In this document: one piece after another, positions 1 through 7,904 of the stretch
Position numbering within the stretch: the first letter of the stretch is position 1
Layout: each line of letters starts with the position of its first letter
From: Acidimicrobiaceae bacterium UBA2093
GTDB lineage: Bacteria > Actinomycetota > Acidimicrobiia > Acidimicrobiales > Ilumatobacteraceae
Assembly (NCBI GenBank): GCA_002331255.1
Contig: DCZD01000022.1
Coordinates: 147,189-166,717 of the forward strand
DNA length: 19,529 nt
Reading direction: 5' to 3'
Notes under the pieces: generated by a model
Database searches by the model: none
The model's input: the letters and a program-made list of their open reading frames with translations, nothing else
What the model was told of the DNA's origin: nothing
Translations under genes and position numbers: made by a program

Positions 1-33
1 AACTGGCTGGGTGGAGTCGGCCACCTCTGCGGT

Positions 34-39
34 TATCCT
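34..39 (+). promoter_or_regulatory. Putative -10 box for rpmF
   Basis: TATCCT, a TANNNT-type -10 hexamer, lies 47 nt upstream of the rpmF GTG. It would start transcription near base 46 and give a leader of about 40 nt. The same hexamer appears before rplS (12676-12681). No clear -35 box is visible. Bases 1-33 contain no recognisable end of an upstream gene; yceD (DUF177), the usual neighbour, is not identifiable there. Confidence 0.4.
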
Positions 40-86
40 TCATCCGCCCCCGACGGTGGGGATTAGCTCGACAAAGGAAGACCGCC

Positions 87-266
87 GTGGCCGTTCCCAA
101 GAAGAAAAAGTCCAAGTCGAAGACTCGCATGCGTCGTGCGAGCAATTGGCGACTTGATGCACCGTCGCGAAGCAACTGTCCGCGATGTGGCGCCGCCAAG
201 ATTCCGCACACTGTGTGTGGCACCTGCGGCTGGTACAAGAATCGCGTCGCTGTCGCAGTTGACTGA
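87..266 (+). CDS. rpmF: 50S ribosomal protein L32
   Basis: This is ribosomal protein L32 of the large subunit, 59 residues, the normal length. The N-terminus AVPKKKKSKSKTRMRRA is the family signature, followed by a zinc ribbon with Cys31-x2-Cys34 and Cys44-x2-Cys47. All four cysteines are present, so this is the zinc-binding form rather than the cysteine-free paralogue some actinobacteria express under zinc limitation. The start is GTG at 87, chosen because AAAGGAAG (73-80) is a good ribosome-binding site 6 nt upstream and because it yields the conserved N-terminus. The reading frame stays open upstream to base 3 but has no L32-like sequence there. plsX follows after 64 nt, the classical rpmF-plsX arrangement linking ribosome and lipid synthesis. 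Confidence 0.97.
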   Translation: MAVPKKKKSKSKTRMRRASNWRLDAPSRSNCPRCGAAKIPHTVCGTCGWYKNRVAVAVD

Positions 267-315
267 CCAGTCACCACAGACCAATCAATCGCTCGTTGCT
301 GAACCTGCGACCTCC

Positions 316-321
316 TAGGGT
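316..321 (+). promoter_or_regulatory. Possible -10 box for plsX
   Basis: TAGGGT lies 9 nt upstream of the plsX ATG, slightly too far for a strictly leaderless start but compatible with a transcript carrying only 2-3 leader bases. It sits inside a small inverted repeat (CGACC 308-312 / GGTCG 319-323). There is no clear ribosome-binding site before plsX. This is a weak call: the spacing differs from the 6-nt pattern seen at other genes here. Confidence 0.25.
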
Positions 322-330
322 CGGGGTTGT

Positions 331-1305
331 ATGAAGCCAATCGCAGTCGACGTCATGGGTGGCGATTACGCACCCTCGGAAATTCTCGCCGGAGCTCACC
401 AGGCCGCTGACGCTGGTATCCCAATCGCATTGGTCGGGCCAAGTGACCTTGCTGACACTCGCGGTCTTCCTCTCATTCCTGCAAGTGAAGTGATTGGCAT
501 GGATGAAGACCCGGCGAGCGCCATTCGCCGTAAGCGTGATTCGACGCTCGTCGTTGCTGCAGAGGCGGTGCGCGACGGAAAAGCGAGCGCCATGATTTCG
601 GCGGGCAACACCGGTGCGACGATGGCGAGTGCACTGTTACGCATGGGTCGCATCACTGGCGTACAGCGTCCTGCAATCGCAACTCCCGTGCCGGTTCCCG
701 GCAACACGCCCACCGTGCTGCTTGATGCGGGCGCAAACGCCGAAGTCCAAGCGGCGTGGCTCGTGCAGTTCGCCACCATGGGCGCCGTGTACTCGCGTCG
801 TCGCTTCGGCGTTGAGAACCCTCGAGTAGGGCTCTTGTCAATCGGCGAGGAGCCGGGCAAGGGTGACAGCCTGCGCAAAGAGGCGTATGAGTTGTTTTCC
901 GATGCGAAGGGCATCAACTTCATCGGCAACGTTGAAGGTCGAGACATCATGACGACCGAGGTGGATGTTGTTGTCACAGATGGATTCACCGGCAACGTGG
1001 CTCTGAAGACGATGGAAGGCACGCTGAAGACGGTCATCAAATCGTTGCTCACTGCAATTGGTGCACCAGAGTACAAGGAGCACGCGGACGCGATCATGCC
1101 CGCGCTTCTTCCGCTGTATGAGACCTTCGACCCCGACACCTACGGTGGTGCAATTCTCCTGGGCGTCGACGGTGTGTGCATCATCTCGCATGGTTCGAGC
1201 AGTGCCCGCGCGATGTTGAACGGTATTCGCTGTGCCAAAGACATGGTCGAAACTGGAATGGTCGACGAAATCCGTTCGGCTATCGCTGCGACTACAGTCG
1301 AGTGA
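331..1305 (+). CDS. plsX: Phosphate acyltransferase PlsX
   Basis: PlsX makes acyl-phosphate from acyl-ACP and inorganic phosphate, feeding the PlsY acyltransferase in the first step of phospholipid synthesis. It is a peripheral membrane enzyme. The protein has 324 residues, near the family's usual 330-350. It opens with MKPIAVDVMGGDYAPSEIL, the family's defining N-terminus, and carries the glycine-rich ISAGNTGATMASALL segment, the LLDAGANAEV segment (about residue 131) and VVTDGFTGNVALKTMEG (about 213-229), all PlsX hallmarks. The ATG at 331 matches the family start. Its stop overlaps the acpP start region, so the acyl-donor protein gene and its user are translationally linked. The gene context rpmF-plsX-acpP is conserved across bacteria. 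Confidence 0.96.
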   Translation: MKPIAVDVMGGDYAPSEILAGAHQAADAGIPIALVGPSDLADTRGLPLIPASEVIGMDEDPASAIRRKRDSTLVVAAEAVRDGKASAMISAGNTGATMASALLRMGRITGVQRPAIATPVPVPGNTPTVLLDAGANAEVQAAWLVQFATMGAVYSRRRFGVENPRVGLLSIGEEPGKGDSLRKEAYELFSDAKGINFIGNVEGRDIMTTEVDVVVTDGFTGNVALKTMEGTLKTVIKSLLTAIGAPEYKEHADAIMPALLPLYETFDPDTYGGAILLGVDGVCIISHGSSSARAMLNGIRCAKDMVETGMVDEIRSAIAATTVE

Positions 1306-1571
1306 TGCCGATGGAACGTAACGAAGTAGCCGCGACCGTGGTCGAGTGCCTTGCCGCCGTTCTCGAGATCGAGGCCGCGACCATCACTGAGTCTCAGCGT
1401 TTTGCAGAGGATCTCGACGCAGACTCCATCGCGCTCGTTGAATTTGTGTTCGATCTCGAAGAGCAGTTCCGTAAATCTGCGGGGGACTTCGCAGTGAACG
1501 ATGATGACCTTGCAGAGTTGAAGACGGTCGGATCTGTCGTCGATTACGTGCATACAGCATTGTCCAAGTGA
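1305..1571 (+). CDS. acpP: Acyl carrier protein
   Basis: Small acidic acyl carrier protein, 88 residues from ATG 1305. It carries acyl chains on a 4'-phosphopantetheine arm attached to Ser41 in the motif DLDADSIALVEFVFDLEEQF. The canonical motif is DSL; here it is DSI, a known tolerated variant. The ATG overlaps the plsX stop by one base (TGATG), and GTG 1302, giving a GTGA overlap, is an equally reasonable start. A longer in-frame extension to 1176 lies wholly within plsX and is not ACP-like, so I rejected it. The usual partner fabF is not next door. Whether this is the main fatty-acid ACP or a specialised one cannot be settled here, but its position directly after plsX favours the main one. 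Confidence 0.92.
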   Translation: MPMERNEVAATVVECLAAVLEIEAATITESQRFAEDLDADSIALVEFVFDLEEQFRKSAGDFAVNDDDLAELKTVGSVVDYVHTALSK

Positions 1572-1586
1572 ACGGACGGCTCTGAC

Positions 1587-2291
1587 GTGGGCGGACCACT
1601 TGACGAACTTTGCGACCGACTTGGTCATCGGTTTTCCGACCAGTCGCTGCTCGAACTTGCCCTAGTGCATCGTTCGTGGCTCGCAGAGAATGACGGTGGC
1701 GAATCGAATGAACGACTTGAATTTCTCGGTGACGCAGTTCTCGGTCTTGTCATCGCTGACCTCGCATATCACCGTCTCGGTGATTCACCCGAAGGTAAGT
1801 TGTCTGATCTTCGACAGTCGGTAGTGAATGCGACTGCGCTCGGGGACATTGCCCGCGCGTTGCGACTCGGGGAACATCTAGTTCTCGGACGCGGCGAAGA
1901 TGCTGCCGGTGGTCGCGACAAGACGTCCATTCTCTCTGACGCACTTGAAGCAGTTATTGGTGCGGTGTATCTCGATGCTGGTCCAGTTATCACAGATTCG
2001 ATCGTGCGACAGCTGCTGCATGATGCCGTTGAACACGCGATTCCCAATCTCGAGAGTTTTGATTTCAAGACTCGTTTGCAAGAGCTGGCCGCGCAACGAG
2101 ATCTTGGGGTTCCGCACTACGTGACAGACGGCGAGGGGCCAGATCACGACAAGGTATTTACGGCGATGGTTCGTATCGGTACCGAGACGTTTGGTCCGGG
2201 TACTGGGCGCACGAAAAAGGCGGCTGAGCAACTTGCGGCACGCTCTGCGATTGATTACCTGCGGGCACTCGACGGCATTGACCGCTCGTAG
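1587..2291 (+). CDS. rnc: Ribonuclease III
   Basis: RNase III cleaves double-stranded RNA, chiefly in rRNA precursor processing. The protein has 234 residues, the normal length. The catalytic domain carries the signature NERLEFLGDAVL at 41-52, and the four metal-binding acidic residues are all present as Glu45, Asp49, Asp118 and Glu121 (in ILSDALEAVIGAVYLDAG). A C-terminal double-stranded-RNA-binding domain spans about 155-230 (FKTRLQELAAQ... and TGRTKKAAEQLAARSA). The GTG start at 1587 is 15 nt after acpP and is the one that gives the family N-terminus; no strong ribosome-binding site is visible. The acpP-rnc-mutM-smc-ftsY order is typical of actinobacteria. Confidence 0.97.
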   Translation: MGGPLDELCDRLGHRFSDQSLLELALVHRSWLAENDGGESNERLEFLGDAVLGLVIADLAYHRLGDSPEGKLSDLRQSVVNATALGDIARALRLGEHLVLGRGEDAAGGRDKTSILSDALEAVIGAVYLDAGPVITDSIVRQLLHDAVEHAIPNLESFDFKTRLQELAAQRDLGVPHYVTDGEGPDHDKVFTAMVRIGTETFGPGTGRTKKAAEQLAARSAIDYLRALDGIDRS

Positions 2292-2315
2292 TCGCATCTC
2301 ACATGGTTTGCTGCT

Positions 2316-3179
2316 GTGCCTGAGCTGCCTGAAGTTGAGACCGTTCGTCGCGGCATCGAGTCGCTGGTGGTTGGTCGCACCATCTCGTCGGTATTCGTAG
2401 GACGGGAGCGCTCGGTTCGACGAGTAGGCCGCGAAGCAGTCATCCAAGGTCTCACCGGAACATCGCTCGTGTCGGCACGCCGACGCGGCAAATATCTGAT
2501 CTGCGACCTGTCGAGTGGTGATCGAATGATGGTTCACCTTCGTATGAGCGGTCGTGTTCTCATACACACTCCCGAACAACCGCAACCGCCACACACTCAT
2601 GTCGTCTTGACTCTCGAACCTGACCGTCGCGGTGCTCGCCGCAACTCTGCGCACGAATTTCGATTCGTCGACCCACGCACGTTCGGTGAAGTGGTTGTGT
2701 ATGACCCAATGCACGAGGGTGACGTCCTGCCCGAGTTGGCGCGCCTCGGCGTCGACCCGCTCGTTGACCAATTCGACGACGCTGTCGTTTGGAGCTTGCT
2801 CCACCCCCGGAAGCGAGCAATCAAAGCACTGCTTCTCGATCAACATGTGATTGCCGGCATCGGGAACATCTACGCAGACGAGATCCTCCATCGCGCGGGA
2901 ATCAAGTGGAACAGGCTTGCAAGTTCGTTGTCTTGGGAGCGAGTGATCCGACTGCGGCAGTCGATTTCAGATGTACTCAGCGAGGCGGTGGCGGCTGGGG
3001 GGTCGACCCTCCAGGACACCCAGTACGTCGACGTAGAAGGCGAAACAGGCTGGTTCCAGCTTGACCACCGGGTGTACGGGCGTGGTGGGCTGCCATGTCT
3101 GACCTGTGGAAAAACGTCGATCACACGAGTCGTGACGAACGGCCGGTCGACCTGTTTTTGCCGAATCTGTCAGCGCTGA
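2316..3179 (+). CDS. mutM: Formamidopyrimidine-DNA glycosylase (Fpg/MutM)
   Basis: Bifunctional DNA glycosylase/AP lyase that removes oxidised purines such as 8-oxoguanine. It has 287 residues, normal length. The start is fixed by chemistry: the protein must begin PELPEVE after Met removal, because Pro2 is the nucleophile and Glu3 the acid; GTG 2316 gives exactly this. Lys59 in RRRGKYLI matches the DNA-contacting lysine. The C-terminal zinc finger has Cys261-x2-Cys264 and Cys282-x2-Cys285, with 17 residues between the pairs, one more than E. coli by my count, and an extra Cys280. It lies 24 nt after rnc and 68 nt before smc. Confidence 0.97.
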   Translation: MPELPEVETVRRGIESLVVGRTISSVFVGRERSVRRVGREAVIQGLTGTSLVSARRRGKYLICDLSSGDRMMVHLRMSGRVLIHTPEQPQPPHTHVVLTLEPDRRGARRNSAHEFRFVDPRTFGEVVVYDPMHEGDVLPELARLGVDPLVDQFDDAVVWSLLHPRKRAIKALLLDQHVIAGIGNIYADEILHRAGIKWNRLASSLSWERVIRLRQSISDVLSEAVAAGGSTLQDTQYVDVEGETGWFQLDHRVYGRGGLPCLTCGKTSITRVVTNGRSTCFCRICQR

Positions 3180-3231
3180 GAGAAGCGACAAGATCGCTCA
3201 AGGAGACTAAGTCCGACGACGCGTAGTCCAT

Positions 3232-3237
3232 TACTCT
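3232..3237 (+). promoter_or_regulatory. Possible -10 box for smc
   Basis: TACTCT lies 10 nt upstream of the smc GTG (3248), in the 68-bp mutM-smc gap. Transcription would start near 3243-3245. The gap also holds two small inverted repeats, AGCGA (3184-3188)/TCGCT (3194-3198) and GACTA (3205-3209)/TAGTC (3224-3228), and an AAGGAG-like stretch at 3200-3205 not followed by a usable start codon. This is a weak prediction. Confidence 0.25.
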
Positions 3238-3247
3238 CGTCAGTGCC

Positions 3248-6200
3248 GTGTTTTTGAAGACGCTCACCCTGAAAGGCTTCAAGTCCTTTGCCGACACAAC
3301 GGCGATGGAGCTTGAGCCCGGCGTCACTGTGGTCGTTGGACCCAATGGTTCTGGAAAGTCCAACGTCGTCGACGCCGTCGCATGGGTGTTGGGTGCGCAA
3401 GCCCCGAGTGCTGTTCGAAGCCAGAAGATGGAAGACGTCATCTTCAATGGAACGTCGAAGAAGTCAGCGCTTGGCCGAGCCGAGGTATTGCTGACTCTGG
3501 ACAACTCGTCCGGTGTGCTGCCACTCGAATTCACTGAGATCACTATCGGTCGAACGTTGTTCCGCAACGGCGACAGCGAGTACTCCATCAACGGTGTCGA
3601 GTGCCGCTTGCTCGACGTTCAAGAGTTGTTGTCTGACGCCGGTGTTGGTCGTCAACAACATGTCATCATCAGTCAGGGCCAAATTGACGCAGTATTGAAT
3701 GCTCGTGCCGAGGATCGGCGTGCGATCATCGAAGAAGCTGCTGGCGTCCTCAAGTATCGCAAGCGCAAGGAACGTGCAGAGCGCCGCCTCGAGAGCACAG
3801 AGGCGAACTTGCTTCGAGTGCAAGATCTCATTCGAGAAGTACGACGTCAGTTGCGCCCGCTCGAACGTCAAGCTGAAGCTGCTCGCCGCCACGGAGAAAT
3901 CGTCGCGGAACTCCGAGCACTGAAGTTGTTCTTGGCGGGTAGGGAATTGGCGTCACTACGCACCCGTCTAGAAACTCTTGCGCGCGAGAAGGTGGGCGGA
4001 GAAGACACAGAGCGAGCACTTCGTGCGCAACTCGCCGAGCTCGACACCGTCGTCATGACCGCAGAAGCCGAGTTATCGGCGCGCGGAGACAGCGGCGTCA
4101 GCGACGAACTGGTGAAGGTCGAGCAGTTGCGAGAGCGTGCACGCGGACTTGCTGCTGTCATTGCAGAGCGCCAGCGGTCAATGGAGCGTGACCGCGGTGC
4201 GCTCATGGCAGAAGATGTCGTGGCATCACTCGAGGCTGACGCCGCGCGTTTCAAAGCGGAGTTGGCAGAGGTTGAAACCGGACTCGCCACCGCGACAGCA
4301 GAGAGCAACGAACTTGTCCAGGAAGAAAATGTGTTCGCCGCAGAGCGAGGCCAGACAGAAGCACTTCTTGAAGGTGGTCCGTCGACAACGTCAGCATCGG
4401 CAGCCGCTGCAGAAGTTCGCGGCGAATTGCGCACTCTTCGTAACACTGTCGAGCTTGGAGCCGGCGAAGTGCAGCGTCTTCAGACACGCATTGAACAGAT
4501 CGAAGATCAGGATGCACGGCTGGTCACCGAGATCGACCGACTGCAGTCTGAACTCACTGAAGTTGAAAACGCTCTGTTTGATGCTAAGGCGCGGCTGACG
4601 TCATCTGAGACGCGGCGTGCAGAAGCTGAAGTTGCTGGAGACGACGCTCAACGTCTGCGCGCCGAAGCCGAGACGGTCTGGTCGAGGTGGAATGCACGTC
4701 TTGAAGCGCTTCAGGCAGCGATGGCAACGTCGCGCGCTCGCATGGGTGCTGAACATCTCGCATCGGTCGACGGAGTTGTCGGCGCTCTCATCGATCTTGT
4801 GACGATTGACGACGGATTCGACGCCGCCGTCAAAGCTGCACTCGGCGAGGCCCTGTCTGCTGTCGTAGTGAACGATGCGAACGTTGGTCGACGCGCACTC
4901 ACAGCTCTGCGGACAGCAGGTCGGGTGGGCGCAATCTTGGCACTCGACCATGTGCCGTCGACGGGTGTCGGCATCCCTTCTGGTTCTCAATCGCTGCGCT
5001 CGCACGTGCATACGGTCCCCACGGCACCAGCCGGATTGAGCGGCTTGCTTGACTCGCTGCTCTCACGGGTTGGTTATGTCGATTCGCTCGACGACGCCAT
5101 CACGGTGGCAATGACGCAGCCAGCGGCCATCGTCGTCACACGTGCCGGAGACCGATTGACGTCCAATGGTTGGCGAATCGGAGCAGCAGATGAGCTGGGC
5201 GCGAAAGAAGCTGTTGATGAAGCCTCCACATCGACGGCACGGGCTGCAGAGGAGCTCGACCGTCGCACGCGTGCTCTTGATGTCGCGCGTAACGAATTGT
5301 TAGCGGCACGTTCAGCTGTCGCGGAAGCCAACAGCTCTGTCCAACGCTGTGATGGCTCTGTCGATGCGGCATCCGACGCCCTCACTAAAGCAGTGAACGA
5401 CCGCCGCGCACTTACCACTGAACGACATATCTCCGGGGATGCACTAAACGACACGCGCAGTCGAATGTTGCAACATCTTGAGCGTGTCGCCGAACTCGAA
5501 GCGATCCTTCCCGGTCTCGAAGAATCCGAAGCGGCCGAGTTAGCTGCTGCGCAGGCTTATGGTGAGACTCGCGCGTCAATTGACGCCCGCGCCACTCACT
5601 TGGGTCTGCGTCGTAAGGACCTCGACGTGCGCATTGCTGGGTTGCGCGAGCGTGAACAGTTCTTGCGCGAACGAAGCGAGGATCTTGAGCGACGCCTCGC
5701 TGCCGATGCCACCGCGCGCGCTGAGGCAGGGGAACGGCGTCGCAACGTCGAACGTTCACTTACGGCAATCGTGCGTCTTGCCGCATTGGTCGAAGCTCAC
5801 CGCGCCGTCACGGAGACCCGTCTTGCTGAGCTGCACGACATCCGTCGTCGCCAAAGTGACGAAGTTCGTCAACTTGCACAGAAACTCGATGAGGCTCGGC
5901 GCACCCGACACACTGTTGAGAGGGAACTAGAAGCACGTCGAGAGCAGAGTCGCCGTATCGAGGTGGAAGAGACCGAAGTGCGCATCCGCCTTGAAGGTGC
6001 TGTCGAATCGGTTCGTCGCGAACTGGAAGTCGAACCAGAAGTCGCTGAAGCAGCTCCGCTTCCAGAAGTTGCAGATGGGTCTAGTCCGACTGACCGCGCC
6101 CGTATGCTCGAGCGAGACCTGCGACTCATGGGCCCAATTAACCCATTGGCCCTCGAAGAGTTCACAGAGCTTCAGAAGCGTCACGAATTCCTCGAAGAGC

Positions 6201-6733
6201 AACTCACCGACGTGCGCAACACTCGTCGCGAGCTCATGCAGATCATCAAGGCCATCGACGAAGAGATTCAGACCGTTTTCGCATCTGCCTTCGCAGACGT
6301 CAGCAAGAACTTCACCGAGCTGTTCGCCATGTTGTTCCCAGGTGGAAAGGGTCGACTCATTCTCACTACGCCGAATGACCTTCTGAACACCGGCATCGAA
6401 GTCGAGGCGGCACCGCCTGGCAAGAACATCAAGAAGCTGTCATTGCTCTCAGGTGGCGAGCGTTCGCTTACCGCCCTCGCGTATTTGTTCGCCGTCTTCC
6501 GTAGCCGTCCATCACCGTTCTATGTGATGGACGAAGTCGAGGCCGCACTCGACGACGTGAACTTGCACCGGTTCCTCGGTCTTGTCGCTGAATTCCGTCG
6601 CACGGCTCAGCTGATCATCGTGAGTCACCAGAAACGCACGATGGAAGCAGCCGACGTGCTCTTCGGTGTCAGTATGCAGCCCGGCGGCTCGTCGAAGGTC
6701 GTCGTGGAACACGCGCCCAGCTCCATAGCCTGA
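3248..6733 (+). CDS. smc: Chromosome condensation protein SMC
   Basis: SMC is the ATPase of the bacterial condensin complex (with ScpA and ScpB), which loads near origins and helps segregate chromosomes. The protein has 1161 residues. The N-terminal head has Walker A GPNGSGKS at 31-38 after MFLKTLTLKGFKSFAD. A first long coiled coil, rich in Glu, Arg, Ala and Leu, runs about 165-495. The hinge is about 500-660 (from SVDGVVGALIDLV to GWRIGAADELG), then a returning coiled coil to about 950. The C-terminal head has the ABC signature LLSGGERSLTALAYLFAVF near 1062-1080 and Walker B FYVMDEVEAALDDVN near 1090. The GTG at 3248 gives the standard N-terminus. ftsY starts 7 nt after the stop. scpA and scpB are not in the window. 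Confidence 0.97.
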   Translation: MFLKTLTLKGFKSFADTTAMELEPGVTVVVGPNGSGKSNVVDAVAWVLGAQAPSAVRSQKMEDVIFNGTSKKSALGRAEVLLTLDNSSGVLPLEFTEITIGRTLFRNGDSEYSINGVECRLLDVQELLSDAGVGRQQHVIISQGQIDAVLNARAEDRRAIIEEAAGVLKYRKRKERAERRLESTEANLLRVQDLIREVRRQLRPLERQAEAARRHGEIVAELRALKLFLAGRELASLRTRLETLAREKVGGEDTERALRAQLAELDTVVMTAEAELSARGDSGVSDELVKVEQLRERARGLAAVIAERQRSMERDRGALMAEDVVASLEADAARFKAELAEVETGLATATAESNELVQEENVFAAERGQTEALLEGGPSTTSASAAAAEVRGELRTLRNTVELGAGEVQRLQTRIEQIEDQDARLVTEIDRLQSELTEVENALFDAKARLTSSETRRAEAEVAGDDAQRLRAEAETVWSRWNARLEALQAAMATSRARMGAEHLASVDGVVGALIDLVTIDDGFDAAVKAALGEALSAVVVNDANVGRRALTALRTAGRVGAILALDHVPSTGVGIPSGSQSLRSHVHTVPTAPAGLSGLLDSLLSRVGYVDSLDDAITVAMTQPAAIVVTRAGDRLTSNGWRIGAADELGAKEAVDEASTSTARAAEELDRRTRALDVARNELLAARSAVAEANSSVQRCDGSVDAASDALTKAVNDRRALTTERHISGDALNDTRSRMLQHLERVAELEAILPGLEESEAAELAAAQAYGETRASIDARATHLGLRRKDLDVRIAGLREREQFLRERSEDLERRLAADATARAEAGERRRNVERSLTAIVRLAALVEAHRAVTETRLAELHDIRRRQSDEVRQLAQKLDEARRTRHTVERELEARREQSRRIEVEETEVRIRLEGAVESVRRELEVEPEVAEAAPLPEVADGSSPTDRARMLERDLRLMGPINPLALEEFTELQKRHEFLEEQLTDVRNTRRELMQIIKAIDEEIQTVFASAFADVSKNFTELFAMLFPGGKGRLILTTPNDLLNTGIEVEAAPPGKNIKKLSLLSGGERSLTALAYLFAVFRSRPSPFYVMDEVEAALDDVNLHRFLGLVAEFRRTAQLIIVSHQKRTMEAADVLFGVSMQPGGSSKVVVEHAPSSIA

Positions 6734-6740
6734 GAGCGAC

Positions 6741-7868
6741 ATGATCGCCGATCAGACATCCGTCATCTTTCTCGTCCTCATCGCGGTTGTCGTGGTGTTT
6801 GGCGGCGGAGTCGTCGTGCTGTCGCGTCGCCGATCGCGACCGCAGCCACCGGCTCTTCCGGCTGACTCGCCGGCGACTTCGCTGACGCTCAACACTGACG
6901 AGTCGGAGTCTCCGGCTGACTCGCCGGCGACTTCGCTGACGCTCAACGTCGCGGCTCCGTCACCGGAGCCCCCGACGATTGGCGGGCGCATCGGGCGATC
7001 GCGCTCTGTCTTCTCGACGGCGTTCGCAAAGATTCGCGGTCGTGACACGATTGCTCAAGACACGTGGGACGAGTTGGAAGAGACATTGCTTCGAGCTGAC
7101 GTTGGGGTCAAGGTTGCTGACTCATTGCTGTCGTCGTTGCGCACATCCGTGAAAGAACGCACAGTCACGACACCGAGTGAGCTGATGGATGCGCTGCGCT
7201 CGTTGATGAAGTCGCAGTTGTCAGTCGCCTCGCGTGAGTTGCGACTCGATACAGCGGTGACGCCGAACGTCTGGCTGTTCGTCGGCGTCAACGGCGTCGG
7301 CAAAACCACGACCATTGGAAAAGTCGGTGCAGCGAGAGCGGCCGACGGGGTATCGGTCTTGATGGCGGCTGGCGACACGTTCCGTGCCGCAGCAGCGGAA
7401 CAACTTGAGACGTGGGCCGAACGTGCCGGTGCAGCGTTTGTGCGCGGCGGAGAAGGGGCCGACCCGGCGTCGGTCATCTTCGACGGCATCCAAAGCGCAG
7501 AGTCGCGTGGCTTTGACCTCGTTCTCGCCGACACTGCAGGACGCCTGCAGAACAAGACAAACCTCATGGATGAACTGCGCAAGGTGCGTCGTGTCGCCGA
7601 CAAGGCCGCTGGAGAGGTGACCGAAGTGCTGTTGGTGATTGATGCGACGACGGGCCAGAACGGCTTGTCGCAGGCACGCGAATTCGCCGACGCCACACAA
7701 GTGACAGGGGTCGTGCTCACGAAGCTCGATGGCAGTGCCAAGGGCGGCATTGTCTTTGCAATCGAGACCGAACTTGGTATTCCGGTCAAGTTGGTCGGGG
7801 TGGGCGAGACACAGGCTGATCTCATCGCTTTCGACGGCGATGCATTTGTCGATGCCCTGTTCGACTGA
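6741..7868 (+). CDS. ftsY: SRP receptor FtsY, membrane-anchored
   Basis: FtsY is the GTPase receptor that docks ribosome-SRP complexes at the membrane and hands nascent membrane proteins to the Sec translocon. It has 375 residues. A hydrophobic segment at about 7-27 followed by SRRRSR is a transmembrane anchor with cytoplasmic C-terminus, a form common in actinobacteria and unlike the soluble acidic A domain of E. coli. A linker of about 30-80 contains a duplicated PADSPATSLTLN (40-51 and 58-69). The N domain follows from about 90. The G domain has G1 GVNGVGKT at 182-189, DTAGRLQ and TKLDGSAKGG, ending in the typical KLVGVGETQADLIAF...FVDALF. Its partner ffh lies 1.5 kb downstream. Confidence 0.97.
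   Translation: MIADQTSVIFLVLIAVVVVFGGGVVVLSRRRSRPQPPALPADSPATSLTLNTDESESPADSPATSLTLNVAAPSPEPPTIGGRIGRSRSVFSTAFAKIRGRDTIAQDTWDELEETLLRADVGVKVADSLLSSLRTSVKERTVTTPSELMDALRSLMKSQLSVASRELRLDTAVTPNVWLFVGVNGVGKTTTIGKVGAARAADGVSVLMAAGDTFRAAAAEQLETWAERAGAAFVRGGEGADPASVIFDGIQSAESRGFDLVLADTAGRLQNKTNLMDELRKVRRVADKAAGEVTEVLLVIDATTGQNGLSQAREFADATQVTGVVLTKLDGSAKGGIVFAIETELGIPVKLVGVGETQADLIAFDGDAFVDALFD
6857..6947 (+). repeat. 37-bp perfect tandem duplication inside ftsY
   Basis: Two identical 37-bp copies, at 6857-6893 and 6911-6947, have a 54-bp period (18 codons) and keep the reading frame. Each encodes most of PADSPATSLTLN. They lie in the flexible linker between the membrane anchor and the N domain. 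Perfect identity at third codon positions points to a recent duplication rather than selected protein repetition. Confidence 0.95.
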
Positions 7869-7892
7869 CGAGTGTTCTGTTGCACGATGCGT

Positions 7893-7898
7893 GATACT
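7893..7898 (+). promoter_or_regulatory. -10 box (GATACT), predicted leaderless start
   Basis: GATACT is followed by 6 nt (TGGGGC) and then the GTG at 7905, so transcription is expected to start at or next to the first base of the start codon. The identical hexamer and spacing precede the 36-aa minus-strand gene at 16122. No good -35 box is seen. Confidence 0.55.
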
Positions 7899-7904
7899 TG
7901 GGGC

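Noticed and set aside
1..86. C-terminal end of yceD (DUF177) before rpmF
   Set aside because: Expected from synteny, but none of the three plus frames gives a recognisable YceD C-terminus in these bases.
1176..1304. N-terminal extension of acpP into plsX
   Set aside because: ACPs are about 80-90 residues; the extension is plsX in another frame, and a start at the plsX stop gives a normal ACP.
1878..2891. 337-residue open frame antisense to rnc and mutM
   Set aside because: Both sense genes are unambiguous with full catalytic motifs; the antisense product has no recognisable domain and is a codon-bias shadow.
6726..6731. TAGCCT as a -10 box for ftsY
   Set aside because: It overlaps the smc stop, has a 9-nt rather than 6-nt spacing, and smc and ftsY are only 7 nt apart, so co-transcription is simpler.
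7872..7904. Upstream GTG and ATG starts for the lipoprotein gene
   Set aside because: They would place 6-11 extra residues ahead of the signal peptide; GTG 7905 has the leaderless -10 geometry and an ideal n-region.
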